Below are positions 25,691-34,867 of a stretch of 64,000 nucleotides of DNA, piece by piece (positions within the stretch are counted from its first letter, which is position 1; every line of letters starts with the position of its first letter). Under the pieces are notes generated by a model. That model did no database searches and had not been told where the DNA came from. It saw only the letters and a program-made list of their open reading frames with translations. The stretch lies in assembly GCA_016704345.1 (NCBI GenBank), contig JADJAH010000006.1, forward strand, positions 310,001 through 374,000. The letters run 5' to 3'. Both the position numbers and the translations under genes were made by a program. Source of the stretch: Ignavibacteria bacterium (GTDB taxonomy: Bacteria; Bacteroidota; Ignavibacteria; Tepidaquicellales; Tepidaquicellaceae).

Positions 25691-26443
25691 TTATTTTACC
25701 TTTAACTCAGATCTCCGAAGATCATCAATGATCTCTTCAGGAACCGGATATCCGTCTTCAGATTTGAGATAGCCAATATGCAGATGTGTCTTTCCTCCGG
25801 GAAGGATTGTCTTCCTGCCTGTTCTGCCCACTTCGCCAATCTTTTCACCGGCATTGACTATTAACCCCGGATAAACAAATACCTTAGACAAATGGGAGTA
25901 GTAAAAAATTCCGCTGTTAGTTACATCAAATATTTTCACAAATTTTCCGCCGCGAAGTTTGGAGCCGGGTTGCCAGGTTGTATCTACAGAAACAACAACG
26001 CCGCTTCCCATGCTGACAACATCTACCGGCTTACCAGTAGAATCATCCAACAGATCCTTGTTTGCATCGTTGATCATTATATCGTGCGCGGGATGGCCCT
26101 TTGTATTGCTTCCCTGAAAATAATCATAGTCACCGAGAAGAAAATCATTTCCCTCGTCACGGTAAGATATAGATGAGTAATTTGTCAACGGAAAAACCCA
26201 TTTATCCCTGTGTACTATATTTCCACCCATCTTTCTGAAAAATGCTTTCACCGGCTTCTCATATTTCTTCAACAATTCAACTGCCTCATCTTTATCAATG
26301 GACTTAGTCAAAATTTTCCTGTCGACATCATTCCACATTACTCCAATAAGAGGGGATGTATCATGCTGTGCAACAGCCGGAAAGCTTGCCATAACAATAA
26401 GTGCGGCTAAGAAAATTGAAAGAACAATTTGTCTACGGTGCAT
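25691..26443 (-). CDS. Secreted M23-family (LytM-type) peptidase
   Basis: 250 residues with a signal peptide (VLSIFLAALIVMASFPAVAQ). The M23 zinc site is present: GHPAHDIMI (HxxxD, with His and Asp ligands) and KTHLHIGY (HxH). Between them lie GSGVVVSV and YYSHLSKV, typical of lysostaphin-like folds. Such proteins cut or regulate cutting of peptidoglycan cross-links in the periplasm. Gene order DUF937, M23, aconitase on the minus strand, with 20-40 base gaps. Confidence 0.86.
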   Translation of the reverse strand: MHRRQIVLSIFLAALIVMASFPAVAQHDTSPLIGVMWNDVDRKILTKSIDKDEAVELLKKYEKPVKAFFRKMGGNIVHRDKWVFPLTNYSSISYRDEGNDFLLGDYDYFQGSNTKGHPAHDIMINDANKDLLDDSTGKPVDVVSMGSGVVVSVDTTWQPGSKLRGGKFVKIFDVTNSGIFYYSHLSKVFVYPGLIVNAGEKIGEVGRTGRKTILPGGKTHLHIGYLKSEDGYPVPEEIIDDLRRSELKVK

Positions 26444-26463
26444 ATATAATGAAAATTCTCAGT

Positions 26464-28713
26464 TTACCTTTTATTGCCTGCCATCATATTCAATGCGCTT
26501 CCGTGATTGAACCAGCCGATCTGTTGTGCATTCATTGTCTGATTCAGAAGAATCTTATCTGAACTTCCGTCTGAGTGATTGATAGTCATTGCAACCTGTT
26601 TGCCGGGTGCAAGTCCTGTAAGATCAATATCTATAAGATCATCCTCTTTTATCTTGTCATAATCAGAAGGATCAGCAAAGGTTAATGGAAGCAATCCCTG
26701 TTTCTTCAGATTTGTCTCATGAATTCTCGCGAATGATTTTACGACAATAGCTTTGCCTCCCATAAAGCGAGGCTCCATTGCTGCGTGTTCTCGTGAAGAA
26801 CCTTCACCGTAATTTTCTTCGCCCACAACTATCCAACCTATTCCGTTGTGTTTGTAATCTCTTGCAGTCTTTGGGACCTCTTCATAATTTCCGGTTCTGA
26901 AATTCTTCACGGAATTCATCTTGTCATTGAAATGATTGACAGCTCCGATGAACATGTTGTTTGAGATATTGCTAAGATGTCCTCTGTACTTAAGCCAGGG
27001 ACCTGCCATTGAAATATGATCGGTTGTACACTTTCCTTTGGCCTTAAGCAAAACTCTCAATCCTTTGAAGTCGCTTGAAATATCCGGAGCTTTGAACGGT
27101 TCCAAAGCTTCAAGGCGCATGCTTTCAGGATTGATGATTACCTCCACATCCGAAGCTTCAGCTGCCGGCGCAGCGTAACCATTTTCACCGGAGATAAATC
27201 CTTTTTCAGGAAGCTCGTTGCCTTTCGGCTCATCAAGCATTATCTGCTCGCCTTTATCATTGGTTATTGTATCTGTAAGCGGATTGAAAGTCAGGTCGCC
27301 CGCAAATGCAAATGCCGTAACTATCTCCGGCGAGGCCACAAAAGAGTGAGTTGCGGCGTTACCGTCATTGCGCTTTGAGAAGTTTCTGTTGTAAGATGTG
27401 ATAATAGAATTTTTCTCGCCTTCCTTCACATCATGCCTTTTCCATTGACCTATACATGGTCCGCAAGCGTTTGCAAGAACAAGTCCTCCAACACTTTCGA
27501 AAGCCTCGAGTTGTCCGTCACGTTCAATGGTAGCGCGAATTTGTTCAGAGCCCGGAGTTATTGTAAACTCTGACTTTGCCTTCAAACCCTTTGCCAATGC
27601 CTGCTTTGCAACTGATGCTGATCTCTCCATATCTTCATAAGAGGAATTGGTGCAACTTCCGATAAGCGCGACTTTCAATTCCTGTGGATAACCATTTTCT
27701 TTCACGGCATCCTTGAATTTTGAAATCGGCCACGCAAGATCGGGAGTGAACGGACCGTTAACATGAGGTTCGAGCTGCGACAAATCAATTTCAATTATTC
27801 TTTCATAATGCTTCTCGCTACCTTCATCCGCTTTCAGAATATTTCCCAATTCATCCGCCAACTGAGCAATCTCTTCTCTTCCGGTAATAGATAAATACTT
27901 TGCCATCCTAGAGTCATATGGAAAGCGGGAAGTAGTAACAGCGATCTCTGCACCCATATTGCAGATAGTGCCTTTGCCCGTTGCCGAAATACTTGATGTG
28001 CCTTCGCCGAAGTATTCTATGATTGCACCTGTTCCGCCTTTTACCGTAAGAATTCCTGCAAGCTTGAGAATGACATCTTTCGGTGACGTCCATCCCGACA
28101 ACTTTCCGGTAAGTTTTACGCCGATCACTTTAGGAAACTTCAACTCCCATGGCATTCCGGCCATAACGTCAACTGCATCTGCGCCGCCGACTCCGATTGC
28201 GATCATTCCAAGACCGCCGGCATTTGGTGTGTGCGAATCAGTTCCAATCATCATGCCGCCGGGGAATGCGTAATTTTCCAGCACAACCTGATGAATAATT
28301 CCAGCACCAGGTTTCCAAAACCCTATCCCATATTTGTTAGACACGCTTGCCAGAAATTCGTAAACTTCTTTATTATCTCCGTAAGCTTTGAGCAAGTCAT
28401 TCTTTGCACCTACTTCCGCTTCAATAAGGTGATCGCAATGAACGGTTGAAGGCACTGCAACTTTTGGAATACCAGCCGACATGAACTGAAGCAATGCCAT
28501 CTGTGCAGTAGCATCCTGCATTGCAACCCTGTCCGGTTTGAAGTCAACAAAATCAACACCACCGCTGAATACTTTTTCAGCAGGGTTCCACAAATGAGCG
28601 TATAGAATTTTTTCCGTATAGGTCATTGGGCGGGCAAGTATTTTCATGGCCGAATCCACCTTAGCCTTGTATCCTGCATAAACAGTTTTAATCAGGTCCA
28701 GATCAAAGATCAT
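26464..28713 (-). CDS. acn: Aconitate hydratase, mitochondrial type
   Basis: 749 residues. Converts citrate to isocitrate in the TCA cycle using a 4Fe-4S cluster. The three cluster cysteines are in IGSCTNSS (one) and NACGPCIGQW (two); other active-site blocks are IGTDSHTPNAGGLG, KGKCTTDHISMAGPW and GEENYGEGSSREHAA. The sequence resembles eukaryotic mitochondrial aconitase more than AcnA or AcnB, as is common in Bacteroidota. Start ATG 28713 with AAGGAG about 8 bases upstream. Confidence 0.96.
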   Translation of the reverse strand: MIFDLDLIKTVYAGYKAKVDSAMKILARPMTYTEKILYAHLWNPAEKVFSGGVDFVDFKPDRVAMQDATAQMALLQFMSAGIPKVAVPSTVHCDHLIEAEVGAKNDLLKAYGDNKEVYEFLASVSNKYGIGFWKPGAGIIHQVVLENYAFPGGMMIGTDSHTPNAGGLGMIAIGVGGADAVDVMAGMPWELKFPKVIGVKLTGKLSGWTSPKDVILKLAGILTVKGGTGAIIEYFGEGTSSISATGKGTICNMGAEIAVTTSRFPYDSRMAKYLSITGREEIAQLADELGNILKADEGSEKHYERIIEIDLSQLEPHVNGPFTPDLAWPISKFKDAVKENGYPQELKVALIGSCTNSSYEDMERSASVAKQALAKGLKAKSEFTITPGSEQIRATIERDGQLEAFESVGGLVLANACGPCIGQWKRHDVKEGEKNSIITSYNRNFSKRNDGNAATHSFVASPEIVTAFAFAGDLTFNPLTDTITNDKGEQIMLDEPKGNELPEKGFISGENGYAAPAAEASDVEVIINPESMRLEALEPFKAPDISSDFKGLRVLLKAKGKCTTDHISMAGPWLKYRGHLSNISNNMFIGAVNHFNDKMNSVKNFRTGNYEEVPKTARDYKHNGIGWIVVGEENYGEGSSREHAAMEPRFMGGKAIVVKSFARIHETNLKKQGLLPLTFADPSDYDKIKEDDLIDIDLTGLAPGKQVAMTINHSDGSSDKILLNQTMNAQQIGWFNHGSALNMMAGNKR

Positions 28714-28744
28714 TTTAGATTTTCTCCTTAGAGTATTTGTTTAA

Positions 28745-29457
28745 TTATTGTTCAATATAATGAATGTCAAAATCGAAATTCTTTCCGGGATGCATGAACT
28801 TTAAAAACAGTCTTGCAACTGTCACAACATCTTTCTGACAATAGATCATGATCCTTTCAACGTCATTCTCTTCCCAGTAAACTCTCCATACATCACTCCC
28901 GTCTATATCGTCTTTTGGAGAGCGGATACCGAAAGAAGCTGCTAGCAGATTGAGCGATGTGAAGCTTTTGTAATCGCCAAACTTCCATAGCTCCATTGTG
29001 TCAAAGTTGCTTACTTCCCAGGGCTTCTTTCCTGCATTGTCAAGCAGTTCGGGAATGTTCAATCCGTTAATAAGACAGCGGCGAGCAATATAAGGAAAGT
29101 CGAACTCCTTTCCGTTATGGGCGCAAAGTGAAATTACACTGCTTGAGTTAAGCATCTCAGAAAAGTCACTGAGTATTCTTACTTCGTCATCACCGTAGAA
29201 GGATTTCATTCTAAAACTCGTTGCTTCATCATTCTCAAAGATCCCTACTGAGATGCAAACGATTTTTCCAAATTCTGCATAAATACCTGCTCGATCATAG
29301 ATATCGCCGGGCTCGACTTCTTCACGCTCAATTGCTCCTCTCATTTTTTTGCCCAAAGCCCCTGCCAATTCTCGTCAAGGTCTTTGTAAGAGGGCTTCTG
29401 CGGAACTGTCTCCGCATCAAGGAAAAGCACTCTGCTCAATTTTACTTCGTTCAACAT
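28745..29457 (-). CDS. PolB-like 3'-5' exonuclease, frameshifted
   Basis: DnaQ-like exonuclease of the PolB-exonuclease-like family (PF10108 type). ATG 29457 opens MLNEVKLSRVLFLDAETVPQ (exo I motif DAE), running to GLWAKK and a TGA. The rest, MRGAIEREEVEPGDIYDRAG... with exo II (CAHNGKEFDFPYIARR) and exo III (YCQKDVVTVARLFLKF), is in another frame. Adding one A to the seven-A run (29344-29350 as T on the plus strand) gives one continuous protein of about 237 residues. All catalytic acids are present across the two parts. The role in DNA repair or editing is inferred from the family. Confidence 0.85.
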
Positions 29458-29514
29458 AGTTTATCGGTTTAGTTTAACAAATCATCGTATCGTAAATATC
29501 TCAATTTACTTTTC

Positions 29515-31641
29515 TCAAACTGTCTCATTTGATAGCAGTTCTTTGATCTTGTCTTTGTCATTAGTCGGAAGACTGCAGGCATGATTGCGACAAATATAAA
29601 CCAGCGGCTCATCACTCTTCTCAACAATATTTTTTATGAAAGGAAATAGCTCAGTCATTTCTTCAGATGAATTCATCATAGCACTCTGCGGTAAATAAAA
29701 TGATCTTACGTATTCAGAAAGTTCAATGAACTTCTGATCAGTTCGATCACCGGAAATGATGATCTCAATTGGATCAGTAAGGAAGAAGTTAAGACTGCAA
29801 AGCATTTCCGGACTCGAAAACGGCATGCGTCTCAGATCTTCAGCAAATAACTTGAGACTCTTTTCCGCTGCATCTTTGAGTTTGCTATTATCTGTAAGAG
29901 CGCACAGACGCAAGAGATTCAGGAGTTGAACTGAATTGCCCGAAGGTTCTGCTCCGTCGTATATTTCTTTTGTGTTAATTATAATGTCCTTCACAGTCGG
30001 ATCAACATCAAAAAATCCTCCGTTGTCATTATCGTAAAATTTCTTCATCACAGTTTCATTGAGAGCGATTGCTCTCTTAAGATAAGATACTTCGAATGTA
30101 CATTCATATAAGTCGACCAAAGCATTAATGACATATGAATAATCTTCCAATGTCCCGTCAAATCTGGCTTCGCCGTCTTTGTACCTGTGCAGCAGAGTAT
30201 CCGGCGTTCCGGAATTAAGATTCGAAAGGATGAATTCCATTGCAGCAACTGCCTTGTCAAGATAAACTTTCTCACTACTTGCACTGAAAAGCGCACACAA
30301 AGATGAAATTGTCAAAGCATTCCAGTTAGTGAGAATCTTGTCGTCACGAGAGGGAGCGGGCCGTTGCTTTCTTATTGCAAGAAGCTTTTCTTTTGACCTG
30401 TCGATTATATCGGAAATCTCCTCAACAGTCTTTTCAAATTTAGCTGCTGACTCATAAACATCATGAGCTATATAAAGCACATTCTTCTTTCCAAATACTT
30501 CATGCGGATCATGTATCGTATTTCCCAGAAGATCAATTCCGAAATAGTAACAGAATACATTTGAGTCTTCAACTCCGAGCGCTTCGTCGAGATCACTCTT
30601 GAGCCAAAGGTAATAAGCTCCTTCTTCTTTAGCTTCAGGGAATGAAGGATCAACAGCACTCTCTGCATCTTCCGCGGAATAGAATGCGCCATCGGGTGAC
30701 AGAAGATTGTTGAAAAGATATCGGGCCGTTTCTTCGGCAACAAAAAGGAAAAATTTCTTGCCGGTGATCCGGTAAGCATTGGAATAGGTCTTAATCAATT
30801 GCGCCTGATCATAAAGCATCTTTTCAAAATGGGGGACACGCCAGTAAACATCCACAGCATATCTGTGAAAGCCTCCCCCGAGATGATCATACATTCCGCC
30901 TTCGTACATTTTCTTTAATGAAAACAGAGTCATATCAAGTGCAGGAAATTCTTTGCTGTTGTGGTAAAGGTTAAGCAGATAATCAAACGCTACCGGACGG
31001 GGAAATTTATTGCCTGAGCCAAAACCTCCGTTCTCCGGATCAAATATCTTTTCAAACTGTGTCAGCGGATTGAAGAACAGTGACTTCGACAACTCGCCCG
31101 AAGCACCACTCTTGTTCAAATCAAGACTCTTCTTTATAGAAGCAATAATTCCGTCGCCGCTTGTTTCAATCTCTGTTCGCTTTGAATTCCAAAGTTTATG
31201 AATTTCATTTATGACATCTTCAAATCCGGCTCTGCCATATTTAGCTTTTGGCGGAATATAAGTAGCGGCATAAAATGGCTTCAGATCGGGAGTGAGGAAA
31301 AGGCTCATCGGCCAACCACCGGAACCGGTGATAGCCTGCAGTACGGTCATATAGACTCTGTCTACATCCGGCCGTTCCTCGCGATCAACTTTTACATTCA
31401 CAAAATACTCATTCATCAGTTCGGCAATCTCTTCATTCTCAAAAACTTCGCGTTCCATAACATGACACCAATAACATGCAGAATAACCTACTGATAAGAA
31501 GATCGGCTTTTCAAGTTGCTTTGCTAGTTGAAAAGTTTCTTCTTTCCATGGATGCCATTCAACAGGATTATATGCATGCTGAAGCAAGTAAGGGCTTTTT
31601 TCGTCTATCAGTTTATTTGGAACGGAGGTTTTAGAATGCAT
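29515..31641 (-). CDS. DUF255 / YyaL-type thioredoxin-domain protein
   Basis: 708 residues. The N-terminal thioredoxin-like domain (about 1-160) begins NKLIDEKSPYLLQHAYNPVEWHPW and has a CxxC in GYSACYWCHVMEREVF; the rest is an alpha-helical toroid of the glycosidase type with FHRYAVDVYWRVPHFEKMLYDQAQL and RDDKILTNWNAL. This domain pair is highly conserved (YyaL, human SPATA20); its biochemical role is unknown. No signal peptide, so cytoplasmic. It stands alone on the minus strand. Confidence 0.92.
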   Translation of the reverse strand: MHSKTSVPNKLIDEKSPYLLQHAYNPVEWHPWKEETFQLAKQLEKPIFLSVGYSACYWCHVMEREVFENEEIAELMNEYFVNVKVDREERPDVDRVYMTVLQAITGSGGWPMSLFLTPDLKPFYAATYIPPKAKYGRAGFEDVINEIHKLWNSKRTEIETSGDGIIASIKKSLDLNKSGASGELSKSLFFNPLTQFEKIFDPENGGFGSGNKFPRPVAFDYLLNLYHNSKEFPALDMTLFSLKKMYEGGMYDHLGGGFHRYAVDVYWRVPHFEKMLYDQAQLIKTYSNAYRITGKKFFLFVAEETARYLFNNLLSPDGAFYSAEDAESAVDPSFPEAKEEGAYYLWLKSDLDEALGVEDSNVFCYYFGIDLLGNTIHDPHEVFGKKNVLYIAHDVYESAAKFEKTVEEISDIIDRSKEKLLAIRKQRPAPSRDDKILTNWNALTISSLCALFSASSEKVYLDKAVAAMEFILSNLNSGTPDTLLHRYKDGEARFDGTLEDYSYVINALVDLYECTFEVSYLKRAIALNETVMKKFYDNDNGGFFDVDPTVKDIIINTKEIYDGAEPSGNSVQLLNLLRLCALTDNSKLKDAAEKSLKLFAEDLRRMPFSSPEMLCSLNFFLTDPIEIIISGDRTDQKFIELSEYVRSFYLPQSAMMNSSEEMTELFPFIKNIVEKSDEPLVYICRNHACSLPTNDKDKIKELLSNETV

Positions 31642-31999
31642 CAGGTGTATAAATAAGAAGAATTAACATCAAATGGAATTTAGTGAAAATGGATTCTTTC
31701 TGAAATAGGAATTTTAGTACAATGTGTAAATTTTTCATAAATTCCTGTTGAATTCATTTTGAAGGATTTCCAGATATAAATGTGAACAGAACTGAAGTAT
31801 TCATAAGGAATGTATTGAAATGAAGGGAGTCGAATCTGAAATGGCGAAGGTCAAAATTAGATTATAAGACCAATAGAGAAACATATATCATTATCTAAAA
31901 GGGAACTATGCACTTTGTGATTTTCATCACCGATTGCATAGATCCCTTCTGCATTAATTACTCTTCTTGCCAAATTAACTCTAAGCTAAGGATCTCAAA
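31642..31999. other. Intergenic region, nothing recognised
   Basis: About 358 AT-rich bases between two minus-strand genes. No open frame with coding character, no tRNA-like structure and no clear hairpin was found; it should hold the promoter of the DUF255 gene near its left end. Confidence 0.6.
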
Positions 32000-32722
32000 T
32001 CAATCCAGCTTAAACTTACCGATCCCATCTTGTTTAAGATTCTTTACAGTTGGATTTCCTTTACATTTAATGTTGCCGGCACCGCTTACAGTCGGCTGAA
32101 TCTCTCCGGTAACGTAAACTTTCGCATTTCCTACTCCCGAGCTTTCAATCCTTAGCTTCTCAACTTTCATATCTTCCGCATCAATATTACCGACACCTGA
32201 AATTTGAAAGTCCCCTTGAGTAACTGCACCTTTGAGTTCAATGTTTCCGACGGATGACATTTCAAGATTCAGGGTTGATGAATTGAGATCAAGTTCAAGA
32301 TTGCCCACGCCGTTGCATGAAACAGATAGGGCGTTCATATTGACAGTTCCGTCAGTCTTGAGATTGCCGACACCGTTGTTTGTAAGCTTTTCAATACTTT
32401 TGAATGTTATATAAACATTCATCCTGGTTGATTCCTTAAAATTAACTTCTTCGGTTTGCTCAATCTGAAGTGTCTTATCGGTTACTTCCGGTTTGATGTA
32501 GCTTTGAAGATTTTCATCGGTTTCAATTTCAACAGATTCTATGTTGCCTTGCTTAATGATTGTATTGTAAATACCGTTAAGTTCAATCCTGTTAAAGGAT
32601 GATACAGAGTAAGTCTTCTTTACTACATTTCCGTTTCCCTTTACATCCTGGGCTTTGGAAATTGAAACCAGTAAAAATGGAAGTACAAGAACCAATGTGA
32701 AAAGCATGAGAGATGTTTTCAT
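32000..32722 (-). CDS. DUF2807 (GIN-domain) auto-transporter-adhesin-head-like protein
   Basis: 240 residues with a signal peptide (LMLFTLVLVLPFLLVSISKAQ). The rest is beta-solenoid, with repeating GVGNL/GVGNI turns (NGVGNLKTDG, NGVGNLELDL, SSVGNIELKG, SGVGNIDAED, SGVGNAKVYV, SGAGNIKCKG) spaced about 20 residues apart, the mark of DUF2807 proteins that are frequent in Bacteroidota. Exported; function unknown, perhaps surface or periplasmic. Confidence 0.85.
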   Translation of the reverse strand: MKTSLMLFTLVLVLPFLLVSISKAQDVKGNGNVVKKTYSVSSFNRIELNGIYNTIIKQGNIESVEIETDENLQSYIKPEVTDKTLQIEQTEEVNFKESTRMNVYITFKSIEKLTNNGVGNLKTDGTVNMNALSVSCNGVGNLELDLNSSTLNLEMSSVGNIELKGAVTQGDFQISGVGNIDAEDMKVEKLRIESSGVGNAKVYVTGEIQPTVSGAGNIKCKGNPTVKNLKQDGIGKFKLD

Positions 32723-32751
32723 GGCAGTTTAGATTTTGTTTATCTCGTTAA

Positions 32752-32784
32752 ACGAAAAGCCCGAAGCGATGTTTCACTTCGGGC
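32752..32784 (-). terminator. Rho-independent terminator
   Basis: 8-bp stem GCCCGAAG / CTTCGGGC (32759-32766 and 32777-32784), followed on the minus strand by TTTTCGTTT. It ends the TPR gene that stops at 32816. Confidence 0.78.
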
Positions 32785-32815
32785 CGCCAATCATTTTCAA
32801 AAATGATTTTAAGAC

Positions 32816-34342
32816 TTAATTTCTGTTTTTAAAATTTGCAATCCTCATTTCCAGGAATGATTCAAAGTCAAAGTCATCATAGTCATATGTCTTGTCGAAC
32901 ATCTCTTTTGACTTCTCCTTGTTGCCTAGTTCGTAATAAATCTTTCCAAGCTCAAAGTATGAATGCGGAACAAGCCATGATTCAGTTTCAGGCTCTATTG
33001 TAAGGCACTTAAAGAAATTTTCGATTGCCTTGTCATTTTGTTTATCATAAACATAAGAAAGGCCTATATTGTGGAACAGGCGGATCTTGTCATCTTCCGT
33101 GCCGCTCTTGAGATGATCTTTATTGGTAAGCATTGACTCATATTTTGAAATTGCTTCTTTAAGTTTACCTGATTCTCTGTAATTCATTGCATAGATGAGG
33201 TCCTTGTCGTACTGACGCAGCGGTGATTGAAGCCTTTCCTTTGCATATCTGTAGAAAAATTTTTCCAGCTCGCCATCTCTTTCATTTATAAAATCTTCCC
33301 TTACTTTTTTATAATTACTTATGGCTTTAGCTCTATCACCAAGAATGTCATACGAAATCGCCATTGTGAACATGTGAACATTATACCTGTCTTCTACATT
33401 TGCATATTTGAAAAAAGATTCAAGATTTTCCGTTGCTTTTGCAAAATCGTTGAGTCGGAAAAATGCATTACCCAATAGTGCGCTTGCAGACTTCTGTATC
33501 TCATCCTGAAATGACTTCTTGTTCTGCTGTAAAGCAGTTTCAGTTACTCTAATAGATTCTTCGGTAAAGCCATTTTGCAGGAGCAGACTGGCGTGAAACA
33601 CTTTAAATATTGAACTCTCCGGATAGTCATTTACGAGCTGCTTAGAAAGATCTAGCGCTCGTCCGTCATTTTGTTCTCTTTCGTTTAAGGAAAATATTGA
33701 AAGGAAAACTTTAGAATCAATACGTGTATACTTACCCTTATTCATAGATGTGTTCAGCATCTCCACTCCGTTCCTAATATCTCCCTCAAATCCTATCAGA
33801 GATAACAGCCACTTGAACTTGTCCGGAACAAATCCAAGTGCGATCTTGTATAGCCCAAGTCCCATGTAAGCATCATAGTAATCAGGTTTACGCTTCACGA
33901 GATCTGATAAAATTCTATAACCTTCATTTCCGTCAGAAGCTGCTTCAAGCAAATTTTTATTCAGACTTAGCATAAGAAGTGAGCGATAGCTGTGCGAGAG
34001 TCCTTTGTAATACATTGCATCATAATTGTTATCATCCTTATCAAGCATAACATCGGCTCTCTTAATCACATTTGTAGATAAAGATAAGAATTTATTGAAC
34101 TGCTCTTCCTGTCGCGATGGAAGCGCCTTGTAAAAATAAAGAAGCGATTCATAAAAATAGCCTCTCAGGTCTTGCGGATAAGATAATTGCATTGTTTTGA
34201 ATCTTGAATCGGCCCGGTCAAAATCAAGATTGTAAATTTCATCAAGTCCGTATAATACTTCCTGCTCAATAGAATTATTGGAGTAGGCATTCAAGTTGAA
34301 GAAAAGGAGGATCAGAATTGAAACGTATGAACAAATTTTCAT
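32816..34342 (-). CDS. Secreted tetratricopeptide-repeat protein
   Basis: 508 residues from ATG 34342, chosen because a signal peptide follows (MKICSYVSILILLFFNLNAYS); an in-frame ATG 93 bases upstream would place non-signal sequence before it. At least eight degenerate TPR units span the protein, for example AISKYESMLTN, DKAIENFFKCLTIEP and WLVPHSYFELGKIYYELGNKEKSKEMF. Probably a periplasmic protein-interaction scaffold; no specific partner is evident. Confidence 0.8.
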   Translation of the reverse strand: MKICSYVSILILLFFNLNAYSNNSIEQEVLYGLDEIYNLDFDRADSRFKTMQLSYPQDLRGYFYESLLYFYKALPSRQEEQFNKFLSLSTNVIKRADVMLDKDDNNYDAMYYKGLSHSYRSLLMLSLNKNLLEAASDGNEGYRILSDLVKRKPDYYDAYMGLGLYKIALGFVPDKFKWLLSLIGFEGDIRNGVEMLNTSMNKGKYTRIDSKVFLSIFSLNEREQNDGRALDLSKQLVNDYPESSIFKVFHASLLLQNGFTEESIRVTETALQQNKKSFQDEIQKSASALLGNAFFRLNDFAKATENLESFFKYANVEDRYNVHMFTMAISYDILGDRAKAISNYKKVREDFINERDGELEKFFYRYAKERLQSPLRQYDKDLIYAMNYRESGKLKEAISKYESMLTNKDHLKSGTEDDKIRLFHNIGLSYVYDKQNDKAIENFFKCLTIEPETESWLVPHSYFELGKIYYELGNKEKSKEMFDKTYDYDDFDFESFLEMRIANFKNRN

Positions 34343-34467
34343 ATTATGTTTAAAATTTCTTGTGTGACAACTATAAGCAGGTTGAATCTGTTCCCGCTCA
34401 ACAATTTTTATCCGAAGTATCGCGTATAAATTCAATTCTTTAGCTTTTTTTTAGAGGTTGATTGATA

Positions 34468-34475
34468 TATATTTG
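34468..34475 (+). promoter_or_regulatory. Candidate Bacteroidota-type -7 promoter element
   Basis: TATATTTG 21 bases upstream of the ATG at 34497, matching TAnnTTTG. Confidence 0.45.
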
Positions 34476-34496
34476 CATTTTAAAAATCTGATTAAT

Positions 34497-34793
34497 ATGC
34501 CCAAAATAATTTTCGAAATAAATTACAACATTAATCCTGAGAACAGGGAAGGATATCTGGCTACAGTAGGCGAATTGAAAGCCAAGATAATCGAAACAGG
34601 TATTGATTACTCGATATTTGAAAGTAAGAAGTCTCCAAATAACTTTACGGAGATGTACACATGCAAAAATGAAGATGAGTATGAATCACTTGAGGATAAT
34701 CAAAGTGAAGAAACAGTAGAACTGACTCAAAAACTTTTCGATGAGTACATTCAAAACAATAAAGTCACTTACACAACGAAGTACGAGATCTGA
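34497..34793 (+). CDS. Small hypothetical protein
   Basis: 98 residues from ATG 34497. Acidic, soluble, beginning PKIIFEINYNINPENREGYL and with a pattern of two beta strands and two helices that resembles the ferredoxin-like antibiotic-biosynthesis-monooxygenase (ABM) fold, but I see no diagnostic residues. It stands alone between a promoter-like element and a strong terminator. Confidence 0.65.
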   Translation: MPKIIFEINYNINPENREGYLATVGELKAKIIETGIDYSIFESKKSPNNFTEMYTCKNEDEYESLEDNQSEETVELTQKLFDEYIQNNKVTYTTKYEI

Positions 34794-34819
34794 TTTCGTT
34801 GTTGCAAATGAGTTCAAAG

Positions 34820-34850
34820 GAGTAGTTGATAAATTCAGCTACTCTTTTTT
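34820..34850 (+). terminator. Rho-independent terminator
   Basis: 10-bp stem GAGTAGTTGA / TCAGCTACTC with one G-U pair, five-base loop, then six T (34845-34850). It ends the small gene at 34793 and rules out the TTG at 34826 as start of the next gene. Confidence 0.85.
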
Positions 34851-34867
34851 ATTATCGTCACGAGCCC

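Noticed and set aside
31810..31850. tRNA-like GTCGAATC box
   Set aside because: No acceptor stem or anticodon arm can be formed around it.
34826..34867. Extended N-terminus of the 7TM-HD protein starting at TTG 34826
   Set aside because: The codons lie in a strong intrinsic terminator hairpin.
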